From: Planctomycetota bacterium
Lineage (GTDB): Bacteria > Planctomycetota > Planctomycetia > Pirellulales > Pirellulaceae
Reading direction: 5' to 3'
Assembly: GCA_014584305.1 (NCBI GenBank)
Contig: JACTND010000307.1
Coordinates: 1 to 33,171 of the forward strand
DNA length: 33,171 nucleotides
Shown here: positions 1 through 7,143 of the stretch, piece after piece
Position numbering within the stretch: position 1 is the first letter of the stretch
How the letters are laid out: each line of letters opens with the position of its first letter
Program-made: the position numbers and the translations under genes
The notes under the pieces: generated by a model
Told to the model about the DNA's origin: nothing
Databases searched by the model: none
What the model saw: the letters and a program-made list of their open reading frames with translations, nothing else

Positions 1-70
1 TAAAAATTGTCGTCCATATTGGCTGATTGTCCTCCCCAACCCCTCTCCCATCAATGCCGCCAAAACAAAA

Positions 71-86
71 GGACAGGCATTATTAT
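71..86 (+). repeat. GGACAGGCAT repeat, copy A
   Basis: This copy reads GGACAGGCATTATTAT and is preceded by an A-rich run. The same core occurs inverted at 444-459 and directly at 32810-32825. Three copies of a 10-base core plus similar AT-rich flanks in 33 kb are unlikely by chance. All lie outside genes. It is probably a dispersed short repeat of this genome, perhaps the mark of a small mobile element. Confidence 0.6.
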
Positions 87-443
87 GAAAACCCTTCCCC
101 ATCGAGTAATCGCGGCGATTCTCCAAATCAGCTCCACCGTTGCTCGATGTTCCGAGCGTTCCAAGGCGACGAGCAGGCGGTTAAAAATCGGCTGTGGTTG
201 GATACACGCACTGCCTAGGCCAAGGCCCTTCCTCCGGAACCCTCAGGCCTGTTTAGATCTCCGCACGAAAGTGGACCTGGCGTTTCAGAAATCGCTGGAG
301 TCGAACCGGGAATTCGAAGACCAGGTTAATGTGGCTGCTGGGATGGGCCGACGTAGCGCCGGTAGAGTAATGCCCCGGCCGAACCGGAAACCGAGCGTCG
401 ATTCTGCCTCAAAACGCTGTTTTTCCAAGCAAAAATCGCCTTT

Positions 444-459
444 ATGATTATGCCTGTCC
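444..459 (-). repeat. GGACAGGCAT repeat, copy B (inverted)
   Basis: On the minus strand this reads GGACAGGCATAATCAT and is preceded by a run of A, as in copy A. Copies A and B face each other across about 357 bases, an arrangement expected of the ends of a small element or of a REP-like pair. No transposase lies between them. Confidence 0.6.
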
Positions 460-467
460 TTTTTTAC

Positions 468-496
468 TTGGCCTGGATGCGAGCGGGAGATGTGAT
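468..496 (+). promoter_or_regulatory. weak sigma70-like promoter candidate for gcvT
   Basis: TTGGCC (468-473) and TGTGAT (491-496) are separated by 17 bases, about 57 bases upstream of the gcvT start. Each hexamer matches the consensus only partly, so this is a tentative call. Confidence 0.25.
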
Positions 497-553
497 ACAG
501 TAGCCGGTTTAGCGAAACTGCGTTCACTGACGCTCAAGGAAGTTGAAGAATTC

Positions 554-1663
554 ATGGCGAATACGAGGAAAACACCGCTTAACGATTGGCACCTTAGCTT
601 AGGTGCCCGGATGGTCAAGTTTGCTGGATGGTCAATGCCGGTCCAGTACCATTCCATTATTGAAGAGCACACGGCGACCCGAAACGCGGCGGGGATTTTT
701 GACGTGTCGCATATGGGGCGGCTCTATTTCGACGGTTCCGACGTCGGCGCGGCGTTGGATCGACTTACTACCCGCCAGGTTGCCGGAATGGCTGCGGGGA
801 GAATTCGCTATTCGTTGATGCTTCACGAGGACGGCGGAATACTCGACGATGTGCTGGTTTATCACTTGGAAAAAGCTGGGGGTGGAAGCCAGTTCATGAT
901 GGTGGTCAATGCCAGCAATCGGGAAAAGATTTCCAAATGGATAACCACGCAGTTAGCAGGTACAAATGTTCGCCTTGACGATCGAACGCTGGAGACTGCG
1001 ATGATCGCGGTCCAAGGACCGTCGGCATTGGCGGCCATCGCCAAATTGGCGTCATTCGATCCAAGCGGGTTGAAATATTACACCGGACGAATTGGCCTGA
1101 TTGCCGGAGTGGAGGCCGTGATTTCGCGTACCGGATATACTGGCGAGGACGGTTGCGAATTGATAATTTCGGCCAGCTGCGCCTGTGATGTGGCTCAGCG
1201 GGTGCTCGATGAAATATCACGCGATGGCGGGCGCCCGGCTGGATTGGGGGCCCGCGACACGTTGCGATTGGAAGCCGCCATGCCGCTCTATGGTCACGAG
1301 CTGCGCGAGGATATCAACGCTGCGCAGACCGACTTGGCATTCGCGATCAATGTGGACGGCCGGGAGTTTGTTGGCCGGGCGGCCATTGTGGCAGCACAGC
1401 AGCGTACAGACTTGCCGCGCCGCATTGGATTGGAACTAGAAGGCAAGCGGGCCGGTCGCGAAGGCGCTGCTCTAATGATGAATGACCGACAAGTGGGGCA
1501 AGTGACTAGCGGAGCCTTTGCACCAACCCTGGAAAAATCAATCGCGATGGGGTATGTTCATCCTTCATTCGCCGAGGTGGGGACGGAACTGATTGTCGAT
1601 ATTCGAGGAAAACCACAACCTGCACGGGTTGTCCCAATGCCGTTCTACAAACGAGCCCGGTAA
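554..1663 (+). CDS. gcvT: aminomethyltransferase, glycine cleavage system T protein
   Basis: T protein of the glycine cleavage system. It takes the aminomethyl group carried on the lipoyl arm of GcvH and passes the one-carbon unit to tetrahydrofolate, releasing ammonia. The 369-residue length is typical. The N-terminal stretch with KFAGWSMPVQY, then FDVSHMG, and the NASNREK, RTGYTGEDGCEL and GLGARDTLRLEA motifs are hallmarks of the family, and a C-terminal barrel domain follows. The ATG start is preceded by AAGGAAG about 12 bases upstream. gcvH begins 21 bases after the stop and a lipoyl-transfer gene follows that, so the three are very probably one operon. The glycine decarboxylase P-protein genes, often found beside gcvT and gcvH, are not in this window. 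Confidence 0.97.
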   Translation: MANTRKTPLNDWHLSLGARMVKFAGWSMPVQYHSIIEEHTATRNAAGIFDVSHMGRLYFDGSDVGAALDRLTTRQVAGMAAGRIRYSLMLHEDGGILDDVLVYHLEKAGGGSQFMMVVNASNREKISKWITTQLAGTNVRLDDRTLETAMIAVQGPSALAAIAKLASFDPSGLKYYTGRIGLIAGVEAVISRTGYTGEDGCELIISASCACDVAQRVLDEISRDGGRPAGLGARDTLRLEAAMPLYGHELREDINAAQTDLAFAINVDGREFVGRAAIVAAQQRTDLPRRIGLELEGKRAGREGAALMMNDRQVGQVTSGAFAPTLEKSIAMGYVHPSFAEVGTELIVDIRGKPQPARVVPMPFYKRAR

Positions 1664-1684
1664 CCAAATTGGAGCATAAGCAAA

Positions 1685-2083
1685 ATGGATACGAGCAATT
1701 TGCTGTTTGCCGAAACGCATGAATGGGTGCGGGTAGCCGACGAAGGCGGCGAGAGGGTAGCCACTATCGGAATTTCAGCGCACGCCGTCGAGCAGCTAGG
1801 GGATTTGACCTTTCTGGAGTCGGCTGAGGAAGGGAGTACCGTTGCCGCCGGAGAACCCTTTGGCGAGGTGGAATCTGTCAAAGCGACCAGCGACATGTAC
1901 AGTCCGGTGGATGGAGTGATCATCGCGGTCAATCGCGATCTGACGAACAAACTCGACGTCCTAAATTCGGACCCCTACGGAGAGGGTTGGATCGTTAAAG
2001 TCCGATTGACTGACGACGGGGCATTGAAAAGGCTACTCGACTACGACACCTATCAAAAGCAAGTTGTGGAGCATGGCGGGTAA
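1685..2083 (+). CDS. gcvH: glycine cleavage system H protein
   Basis: Small lipoylated carrier of the glycine cleavage system, shuttling the aminomethyl intermediate between the P, T and L proteins. The 132-residue length is normal. The start of the protein (ETHEWVRV), the GISAHAVEQLGDLTFLE stretch and the lipoylation site GEVESVKATSDMYSP are all present, with the modified lysine at about residue 66. GGAG lies about 10 bases before the ATG. The 3' end overlaps the start of the next gene, a LipM-type transferase, by about 11 bases. Translational coupling of a lipoyl acceptor with an enzyme of lipoyl attachment makes functional sense. Confidence 0.97.
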   Translation: MDTSNLLFAETHEWVRVADEGGERVATIGISAHAVEQLGDLTFLESAEEGSTVAAGEPFGEVESVKATSDMYSPVDGVIIAVNRDLTNKLDVLNSDPYGEGWIVKVRLTDDGALKRLLDYDTYQKQVVEHGG

Positions 2084-2837
2084 TGAGCCGCTGCGGGTGG
2101 ACCATTGGATCGATGACCCACTCGCCGACGGCGCATGGAACATGGCGTTCGATCAGTTCCTGATGGAACAATGCGAACAGACCGGCCAATCGTTTTTGCG
2201 ATTTTATAGATGGACTCCGGCCACGTTATCGCTCGGTTATTTTCAATCGTACCATGATCGATCGCGGCATGTTGCCAGCCTTGGCGTACCCGTCGTCCGC
2301 CGCACGACTGGCGGAGGCGCAATCGTTCACGATATCGAATTGACCTACTCGCTAGTCATACCTAATCGCGAGCGTTGGTCACGGGCGCATGAGGACTTGG
2401 TCGAATATGTACACCGTTTGTTGATCGTGGCGATCCAGCAGCGAACGGGCCTGACGTTGGGTTTTTCGCGCGATCTGGGGCAAAAGCAGTTGATGTCTGA
2501 TGAAGAGCCTTTTCTGTGTTTTCTACGCCGTCATCCGCTGGACGTGGTGTCCAATCAACACAAATTGGTCGGAAGTGCACAGCGGCGTTCCCGCGGGGCA
2601 TTATTGCAACACGGTAGCATATTGATCGGTCGCAGCCTATTTGCACCAGAATTGCCGGGCGTGCTGGAACTATGCGGGCAGCGATTCGACGCGGAGCTGC
2701 TCGTTCAGGAGCTGAAGCAGGAAGTTCTCCGCGCCGTTGGATTGGAGGGTACTGCAGCAATGGCTGTTAATGTGGAACGCGTGAAGCAAATTGCCGCGTC
2801 ACGTTTTGGGCATTCCGACTGGACCTTACGCCGCTAG
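2073..2837 (+). CDS. LipM-like octanoyl/lipoyl protein transferase
   Basis: Member of the biotin/lipoate protein ligase fold family (LplA/LipB/LipM), 254 residues. The family motif VRRTTGGGAIVHD is at about residues 75-87, and the lysine motif HKLVGSAQRR with downstream LLQHGSI is at about 163-183. A cysteine in FLCF (about residue 149) lies some 15 residues before that lysine, as does the catalytic cysteine of LipM octanoyltransferases. This suggests transfer of octanoate from acyl-carrier protein to GcvH rather than ATP-dependent lipoate ligation. The ATG at 2073 overlaps the gcvH end; a TTG at 2064 is an alternative start. Family membership is firm, but the LipM versus LplA choice rests on one cysteine and the local motif. 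Confidence 0.88.
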   Translation: MAGNEPLRVDHWIDDPLADGAWNMAFDQFLMEQCEQTGQSFLRFYRWTPATLSLGYFQSYHDRSRHVASLGVPVVRRTTGGGAIVHDIELTYSLVIPNRERWSRAHEDLVEYVHRLLIVAIQQRTGLTLGFSRDLGQKQLMSDEEPFLCFLRRHPLDVVSNQHKLVGSAQRRSRGALLQHGSILIGRSLFAPELPGVLELCGQRFDAELLVQELKQEVLRAVGLEGTAAMAVNVERVKQIAASRFGHSDWTLRR

Positions 2838-3063
2838 GCCCGCTGGGTCGGACGCAAGCGATGACACTCGAATCGAGTCTAATCGGGCAATGAGACGCGA
2901 GTCGCAAAATCCCGTACTTATGGGGCAGGGTTCTGTGGCCCAGCGGGGATACCCTGCATCGACGTGGGTTCCGGAATTCGCGGTTTGCCACGGGATCGGG
3001 GCAACGAGTTTGTCAACAGCGTAAACTGGTTTGACTCCCCGGATTGCGATGAGTCAACTCGCA

Positions 3064-3079
3064 CTATTTCGGGAAATAG
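3064..3079. repeat. 7-bp perfect dyad, operator-like
   Basis: CTATTTC and GAAATAG are exact inverted copies separated by two G. The site sits 24 bases upstream of the -35 element of the promoter candidate at 3103-3132, where an activator or repressor dimer could bind. It is not followed by a T-run, so it is not a terminator. The regulatory role is inferred from position only. Confidence 0.35.
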
Positions 3080-3102
3080 GGGGTTTGTTCGCTCCCGCCT
3101 TG

Positions 3103-3132
3103 TTGCAAACCGCGATGCGGCGTGTCTATAAT
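3103..3132 (+). promoter_or_regulatory. sigma70-like promoter for the FHA gene
   Basis: TTGCAA (3103-3108) and a perfect TATAAT (3127-3132) are separated by 18 bases on the coding strand. Transcription would start near 3139 and give a leader of roughly 210 bases before the FHA-domain gene at 3351. Confidence 0.6.
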
Positions 3133-3350
3133 TGAGCATAGAGAAGGCATCAAAGTTGGAGCCTTCATTTGTCGGGAGTTGGCCGAGAATCTAATAAACT
3201 TCCGACAATGGAATGCGGCTCCTGCGACATGGGGACAGAGAAAGAGGAGCGCAACGAGTAACACTGTGGTGAGAGGCTTGAAATCCAGTAGTAGATCGCT
3301 GCGTCCGAAAGTGTTGAGCCAACTAAGGCGAACCGAGGGAGTACTGAAGG

Positions 3351-4049
3351 ATGCGAGTCAAGTTAAAAGTCATTGGCGGGAAGAATGACGGCAAAGAGAT
3401 CAAGATTCTTGTTCCCGAATTTATTATTGGCCGCGGCGAAGAAGCCCAGTTGCGCCCCAATAGCGATTTAGTCAGTCGCCGTCACTGTGCGATTCGAATA
3501 GGAAATGGCGCGGTGACTATCGAGGATCTGGGAAGCCGGAACGGGACGTTTGTCAATGGTGAACGTCTATCAAGTGTCCACATTGCCAAGTCCGGTGATG
3601 TATTGCGCGTCGGACAACTGCAATTTGAAGTCGGCGTGGATATTACGGAACCCGGCATAAAGCGTCCCAAAGTCGATAGTGTTGCATCGGCGGCCGTTCG
3701 CGCCCGCGATTTAACGTCCGAGGGAAATGCGGTAGACGACGCTTTGGATGAAAGTGTCTCTGATTGGCTAGTTGAGGACGGTCAGGAGCGGCACGCGTCG
3801 CATGATACAACTATGTTGGGCTTGGACGAAACCAAGTCCATATTGGCGGAAGCGGAACGCAAGGCACGCGAGAAGGAAAGGCAGCGAAAATCTCGCGATT
3901 CCGACCTGTCGGATTCGTCCATATCCGCCGAGGAGTCGACAACCAGAACTAAGCAACCTGGCAAATTGCCACCGCGGCCTAAGTTCAGTCACGATACATC
4001 TAAAGTTGCTGCTGATGACGTATTGCGCAAGTTTTTTAATAGACGTTAG
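3351..4049 (+). CDS. FHA-domain protein
   Basis: Cytoplasmic protein of 232 residues with one N-terminal forkhead-associated domain, a phosphothreonine-peptide binding module. The canonical FHA signature is complete: FIIGRGEEAQLR, then SRRHCAI, then EDLGSRNGTFVNG, within about residues 20-95. The arginine, serine and asparagine that contact phosphate are present. The remaining 130 residues are charged, low in hydrophobics and probably disordered, and end in the basic DDVLRKFFNRR. The TMLGLDETKS stretch could itself be a phosphorylated threonine site (inference). GGGAG lies nine bases before the ATG. An ECF sigma gene follows after 137 bases, but co-transcription is not shown. The partner is unknown and no Ser/Thr kinase is encoded in the window. 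Confidence 0.9.
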   Translation: MRVKLKVIGGKNDGKEIKILVPEFIIGRGEEAQLRPNSDLVSRRHCAIRIGNGAVTIEDLGSRNGTFVNGERLSSVHIAKSGDVLRVGQLQFEVGVDITEPGIKRPKVDSVASAAVRARDLTSEGNAVDDALDESVSDWLVEDGQERHASHDTTMLGLDETKSILAEAERKAREKERQRKSRDSDLSDSSISAEESTTRTKQPGKLPPRPKFSHDTSKVAADDVLRKFFNRR

Positions 4050-4186
4050 TCTGTTGGGCGGCGCAGAGAATCTTCCAGCGACCAGGTAATTGCCTCGAAA
4101 CGGCGAAATATTTTCAAGAAAACGAATTCGTTGGCGAATCCAAACACCGTGGACGGGAGTATCATTAACCACGGGAGCCTGCGCCG

Positions 4187-4735
4187 GTGATCAGCGAAAT
4201 CTCATTACTTGTGGCCCGCTGTTTGAAGGGACATCAAGCGGCTTTTTCTGAGTTAGTAGGCCGGTATCAAGGCGCCGTGTACCGCCTCTGCATGCGGATG
4301 TTGGGTCATCGGCAAGATGCTGAGGACGCCACCCAAGAAACATTTGTTCGCGTGGCTAATAGCTTGCACCACTGGGATAATGAACGAAGTTTCGAACCTT
4401 GGCTCATGACGATAGCAGGCAACCGGTGCCGCACGAAATTGGCCAGGCGAGCCAGGCAACTCAAGGTAACTAGCCTGGATTATCCGATTGCCGATCAATC
4501 GCATTTGCAGTTGCAAGCCCAGCAGTTGGCTGAAGAGGTTGATTTGCTGTTACAAGACCTACGGCCTGAATGGCGGCGGGCATTTTTGTTGTTTTATCAG
4601 CGGCAGATGGCATATTGTGAGATTGCCGAAGAACTCGATGTGCCGCTGGGTACAGTCAAGACTTGGGTACATCGGGCGCGGCGCGAATTGGTGGCCCGCT
4701 TGTCCGAACGGGAGTCGATCCAGCTTCGTCCATGA
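4187..4735 (+). CDS. ECF (RpoE-type) RNA polymerase sigma factor
   Basis: Sigma-70 family factor of the extracytoplasmic function type, 182 residues, with only regions 2 and 4. Region 2 shows YRLCMRMLGHRQDAEDATQETF and the WLMTIAGNRCR helix. Region 4 shows the helix-turn-helix YCEIAEELDVPLGTVKTWVHRARREL near the C-terminus. It would redirect RNA polymerase to a dedicated promoter set. The start is GTG at 4187 with a GGGAG-like sequence upstream. Its last bases overlap the ATG of the next gene in an ATGA junction, the usual arrangement of a sigma factor and its anti-sigma factor. The target promoters cannot be told from the sequence. Confidence 0.95.
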   Translation: MISEISLLVARCLKGHQAAFSELVGRYQGAVYRLCMRMLGHRQDAEDATQETFVRVANSLHHWDNERSFEPWLMTIAGNRCRTKLARRARQLKVTSLDYPIADQSHLQLQAQQLAEEVDLLLQDLRPEWRRAFLLFYQRQMAYCEIAEELDVPLGTVKTWVHRARRELVARLSERESIQLRP

Positions 4736-5427
4736 ATTGTATTGAGTTCGAACAACTTGCTCAGACCCTGATGGACCAACGCGGTCTCTTGAAAGGACAT
4801 CCAGCGTTGGACAAACATGCTGCGGAATGCCGGCAGTGCGCCGGTCAATTGGCTCTCTATTCTCAATTGACCGAATACATGGAGTGTTTATTTGAGAATC
4901 AACCGCCGACCGCATTGAGTGACAGGGGGCAAAGCCGATTCCTGCCGTTGATTCGGACGCCATGCGTTCCCAATCGCCTGGTACGGTGGCAAGACAATGC
5001 AGTTGCTGTTGGCATACTTTTGCTGTTGGGAATGGTGGCTACTTGGCCATTGATATTCCGATCCGCGACGAACGATTTCGTTCCGCGCGCTGGCGTCGAC
5101 CACCTGAAATCTACGCAACTGGTCGATTGGCTAGACATGCCGTTGGCCTCTGATCAAGGTTCCCATCTAGCTACGGCGGTACCGGCTGACTGGGCGTCGC
5201 TGGTCAGAGTCGATGAAGAGTCCGTGGCTGTCTTGCGAAGTTGTTATCGACTGACAAGCGAACTTCCAGGCGTCCGAACATTGGAAGGTACCGTGAACGC
5301 GGCTTGGTCGCTATTCATGCGCAAGATGTCTGATCGAAACGACGATCTCGAGCCGGTTCCTGAACCGTCGGCTCCTGGCCCCCATTCCAGTTGGCGCGAT
5401 ACGACGTTGCTGAGGAACTACGTGTAA
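4732..5427 (+). CDS. putative anti-sigma factor, zinc-finger and one membrane segment
   Basis: Product of 231 residues coupled to the preceding ECF sigma gene by an ATGA overlap. The N-terminal part carries H29-x3-C33-x2-C36 (KHAAECRQC), the core of the zinc-binding anti-sigma (ZAS) motif. A single hydrophobic segment lies at about residues 89-109 ([20 protein letters not shown]), followed by about 120 residues with no recognised domain, probably on the outer face of the membrane. This architecture is that of a membrane-bound anti-sigma factor releasing its sigma on an envelope signal. Upstream in-frame start codons exist inside the sigma gene, but the overlapping ATG is preferred. The function is inferred from motif, topology and position. 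Confidence 0.75.
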   Translation: MNCIEFEQLAQTLMDQRGLLKGHPALDKHAAECRQCAGQLALYSQLTEYMECLFENQPPTALSDRGQSRFLPLIRTPCVPNRLVRWQDNAVAVGILLLLGMVATWPLIFRSATNDFVPRAGVDHLKSTQLVDWLDMPLASDQGSHLATAVPADWASLVRVDEESVAVLRSCYRLTSELPGVRTLEGTVNAAWSLFMRKMSDRNDDLEPVPEPSAPGPHSSWRDTTLLRNYV

Positions 5428-5528
5428 GACGCCGATGGTCTCCAAACCATCTCGCGTCGGGCCGTGGTCGGCTAGTCAAATCCGGCAAAACGCGCTCTTC
5501 CCGATTAAACGGGAAAATCTACCCAGAA

Positions 5529-5966
5529 ATGCCAACTTTCCAGGCAGAGGTCGCGATTTTTTTGTGTTTTCATGTTGATCGGGTCTATTTTTCCTCACAA
5601 CAACCGACGCAAGACAAAAGTATTCTGAATGAAACCGGTCGCCGAAACGGACCAGGAGATCGGCGTCAGCGAGTGGATCCTTGTCCTACGTCCGAGCGCC
5701 GCAAGACGCCCCGTCGCCGCCAAATCGATCCAACCACCTGTGAGCGCGAGTACACTGAAGTCGAAATCGAATTCATGCATGCCTTGGACGATTACAAACG
5801 GTCGAGCGGCCGGATGTTTCCAACATGCAGCGAAATTCTGGAAGTCTTGCAAAAGCTTGGCTATCGCAAAGTTATTGATGCTTCGCCAACGTCTGATAAC
5901 TCTTCAATTTGCCCGCCCGTAACCGTCGATCTGACTACGGCTGCCAACGAGTTCTCGTTAGGCTAG
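5529..5966 (+). CDS. small conserved planctomycete-type protein
   Basis: Small basic then acidic protein whose core reads [21 protein letters not shown], then [48 protein letters not shown]. This resembles a short protein I recall as frequent in Planctomycetota, with a conserved CERDY-EFM-YKR-FPTWSE-LGYRK pattern. No enzymatic motif is visible; the helical second half could be a protein or nucleic-acid binding module. The start is uncertain: the ATG at 5529 lacks a Shine-Dalgarno sequence, and residues before about position 40 look unlike the core, so the true start may be downstream at a non-ATG codon. An ATG at 5629 is in a different frame. Function unknown. Confidence 0.6.
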   Translation: MPTFQAEVAIFLCFHVDRVYFSSQQPTQDKSILNETGRRNGPGDRRQRVDPCPTSERRKTPRRRQIDPTTCEREYTEVEIEFMHALDDYKRSSGRMFPTCSEILEVLQKLGYRKVIDASPTSDNSSICPPVTVDLTTAANEFSLG

Positions 5967-6037
5967 CGGTACCGGACAACAATCGACGGGCCTGGGCCCC
6001 TGCCACATCCGGCTTGAATTCCGGTACAGTGAGCAGG

Positions 6038-7117
6038 ATGAACGAACGTTCTACTCCATCTAGGTATTCGCGTCAAATCCGCTTGCCAGCGATTGGGATT
6101 GCCGGTCAAGAGATGTTGGCAAGATCGCGCGTCCTCGTCGTTGGTCTCGGCGCGTTGGGGACCTGCGCTGCGGAACTCTTGGCGCGGTCCGGCATTGGAA
6201 ATCTGCGGCTCGTTGATCGCGATATTGTGGAGTTCAGCAATCTGCAACGCCAGTTATTGTACACGGAGGAAGATGCCCAGCAGGGCCTTCCGAAGGCACT
6301 CTGCGCAGCCCATAGAATTGCGGCAATCAACTCAGAAATCGCGGTTGACGCGCAGATTGCTGATGTCACATTTCGGAACATCGAAGCGCTCGCGGAAGGA
6401 GTGGACCTGATCATCGATGGTACCGACAATTTCGAAACTCGATTCTTGATTAACGACTTGTCGATTGCGCGCGGAATACCGTGGATTTTTGGCGGCTGCT
6501 TGGGGTATGAGGGACAAACGTTCAATATTCTGCCGCAGGAGACGGCCTGTCTGAATTGTTTGATGCCTGACGGCCCACCTCACAGCGGCGAACTTCCAAC
6601 ATGCGATACAGCGGGTGTTTTGGGACCAATGGTAACAATTGTGGCCTCCTTCCAAGTGACAGAAGCGATCAAAATGCTGTCAGGCAATCGTTCCGCGTTG
6701 TGCAACCAATTGCGTGTTTTTTCGATGTGGGAAAATCGGCTTCGTGCGCTGACAGTAGAACGTCGAGTCGGTGGAAATTCCGAACATTCCAATCGCCAAA
6801 GGGCCGGAGATGGCTGTCCGACGTGTGTTGGCAGGCAGTTCGTTTGGCTTTCCGGACGCCAAGGCAGCGAGACCGTCGTGTTATGCGGTCGAAATGCGGT
6901 GCAGGTTACTCCCTCGCACGGGGGGCCCGTGGATTTCGCAAAAATTGCCGAAAGGCTTCGCGGAACAGACGTCCAGTTTCTGGAAAGCCCATTTTTCATG
7001 CGGATACAAGCAAATGAACTCCAACTGACGCTTTTTGGCGATGGCCGTGCCATCATCACGGGCACCGACCAAATCAGTCTCGCCAAATCCCTCTACGCCC
7101 GCCTCATCGGCATTTGA
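6038..7117 (+). CDS. ThiF/MoeB/HesA-family E1-like adenylyltransferase
   Basis: E1-like enzyme that adenylates the C-terminal glycine of a ubiquitin-like sulfur carrier (ThiS- or MoaD-type) for thiamine or molybdopterin synthesis. The 359-residue protein shows the start YSRQIRLPAIGIAGQ, the ATP-binding GLGALG (about 37-41), the aspartate in DGTDNFETR (D130), a catalytic cysteine candidate in CDTAGVLGP (C189), and four zinc cysteines in CLNC (171/174) and CPTC (260/263). A C-terminal domain with VLCGRNAVQV follows in place of the rhodanese domain found in some homologues. The ATG at 6038 is chosen because the family motif starts ten residues later. No sulfur-carrier gene is adjacent, so ThiF and MoeB cannot be told apart. 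Confidence 0.9.
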   Translation: MNERSTPSRYSRQIRLPAIGIAGQEMLARSRVLVVGLGALGTCAAELLARSGIGNLRLVDRDIVEFSNLQRQLLYTEEDAQQGLPKALCAAHRIAAINSEIAVDAQIADVTFRNIEALAEGVDLIIDGTDNFETRFLINDLSIARGIPWIFGGCLGYEGQTFNILPQETACLNCLMPDGPPHSGELPTCDTAGVLGPMVTIVASFQVTEAIKMLSGNRSALCNQLRVFSMWENRLRALTVERRVGGNSEHSNRQRAGDGCPTCVGRQFVWLSGRQGSETVVLCGRNAVQVTPSHGGPVDFAKIAERLRGTDVQFLESPFFMRIQANELQLTLFGDGRAIITGTDQISLAKSLYARLIGI

Positions 7118-7143
7118 AAATAAGTGCTACTCTTGCGTCTTCT

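Larger units (their letters stand above)
1..553. other. gene-free left end with inverted repeat
   Basis: No convincing gene is visible in this stretch. The open frames lack recognisable motifs and overlap one another on both strands. It contains an inverted pair of a GGACAGGCAT-type repeat (71-86 and 444-459) and, just before gcvT, a weak promoter-like sequence. It may be a degraded insertion or plain intergenic DNA. Confidence 0.6.
2838..3350. other. intergenic region upstream of FHA gene
   Basis: No gene is seen in these 513 bases. The region contains a short perfect dyad (3064-3079) and a good promoter candidate (3103-3132), which would give the FHA gene a leader of about 210 bases. No terminator with a T-run was found after the LipM-like gene. 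Confidence 0.6.

Noticed and set aside
285..527. Minus-strand frame of 80 residues in the left gene-free region
   Set aside because: No family motif, no ribosome site, and it overlaps the inverted repeat and frames on the other strand.
3122..3388. Plus-strand frame of 88 residues upstream of the FHA gene
   Set aside because: It overlaps the promoter and the FHA start, has no motif, and its composition looks random.
5498..5515. TTCCCG/CGGGAA hairpin as a terminator after the anti-sigma gene
   Set aside because: The stem is only six base pairs and no T-run follows on the plus strand.
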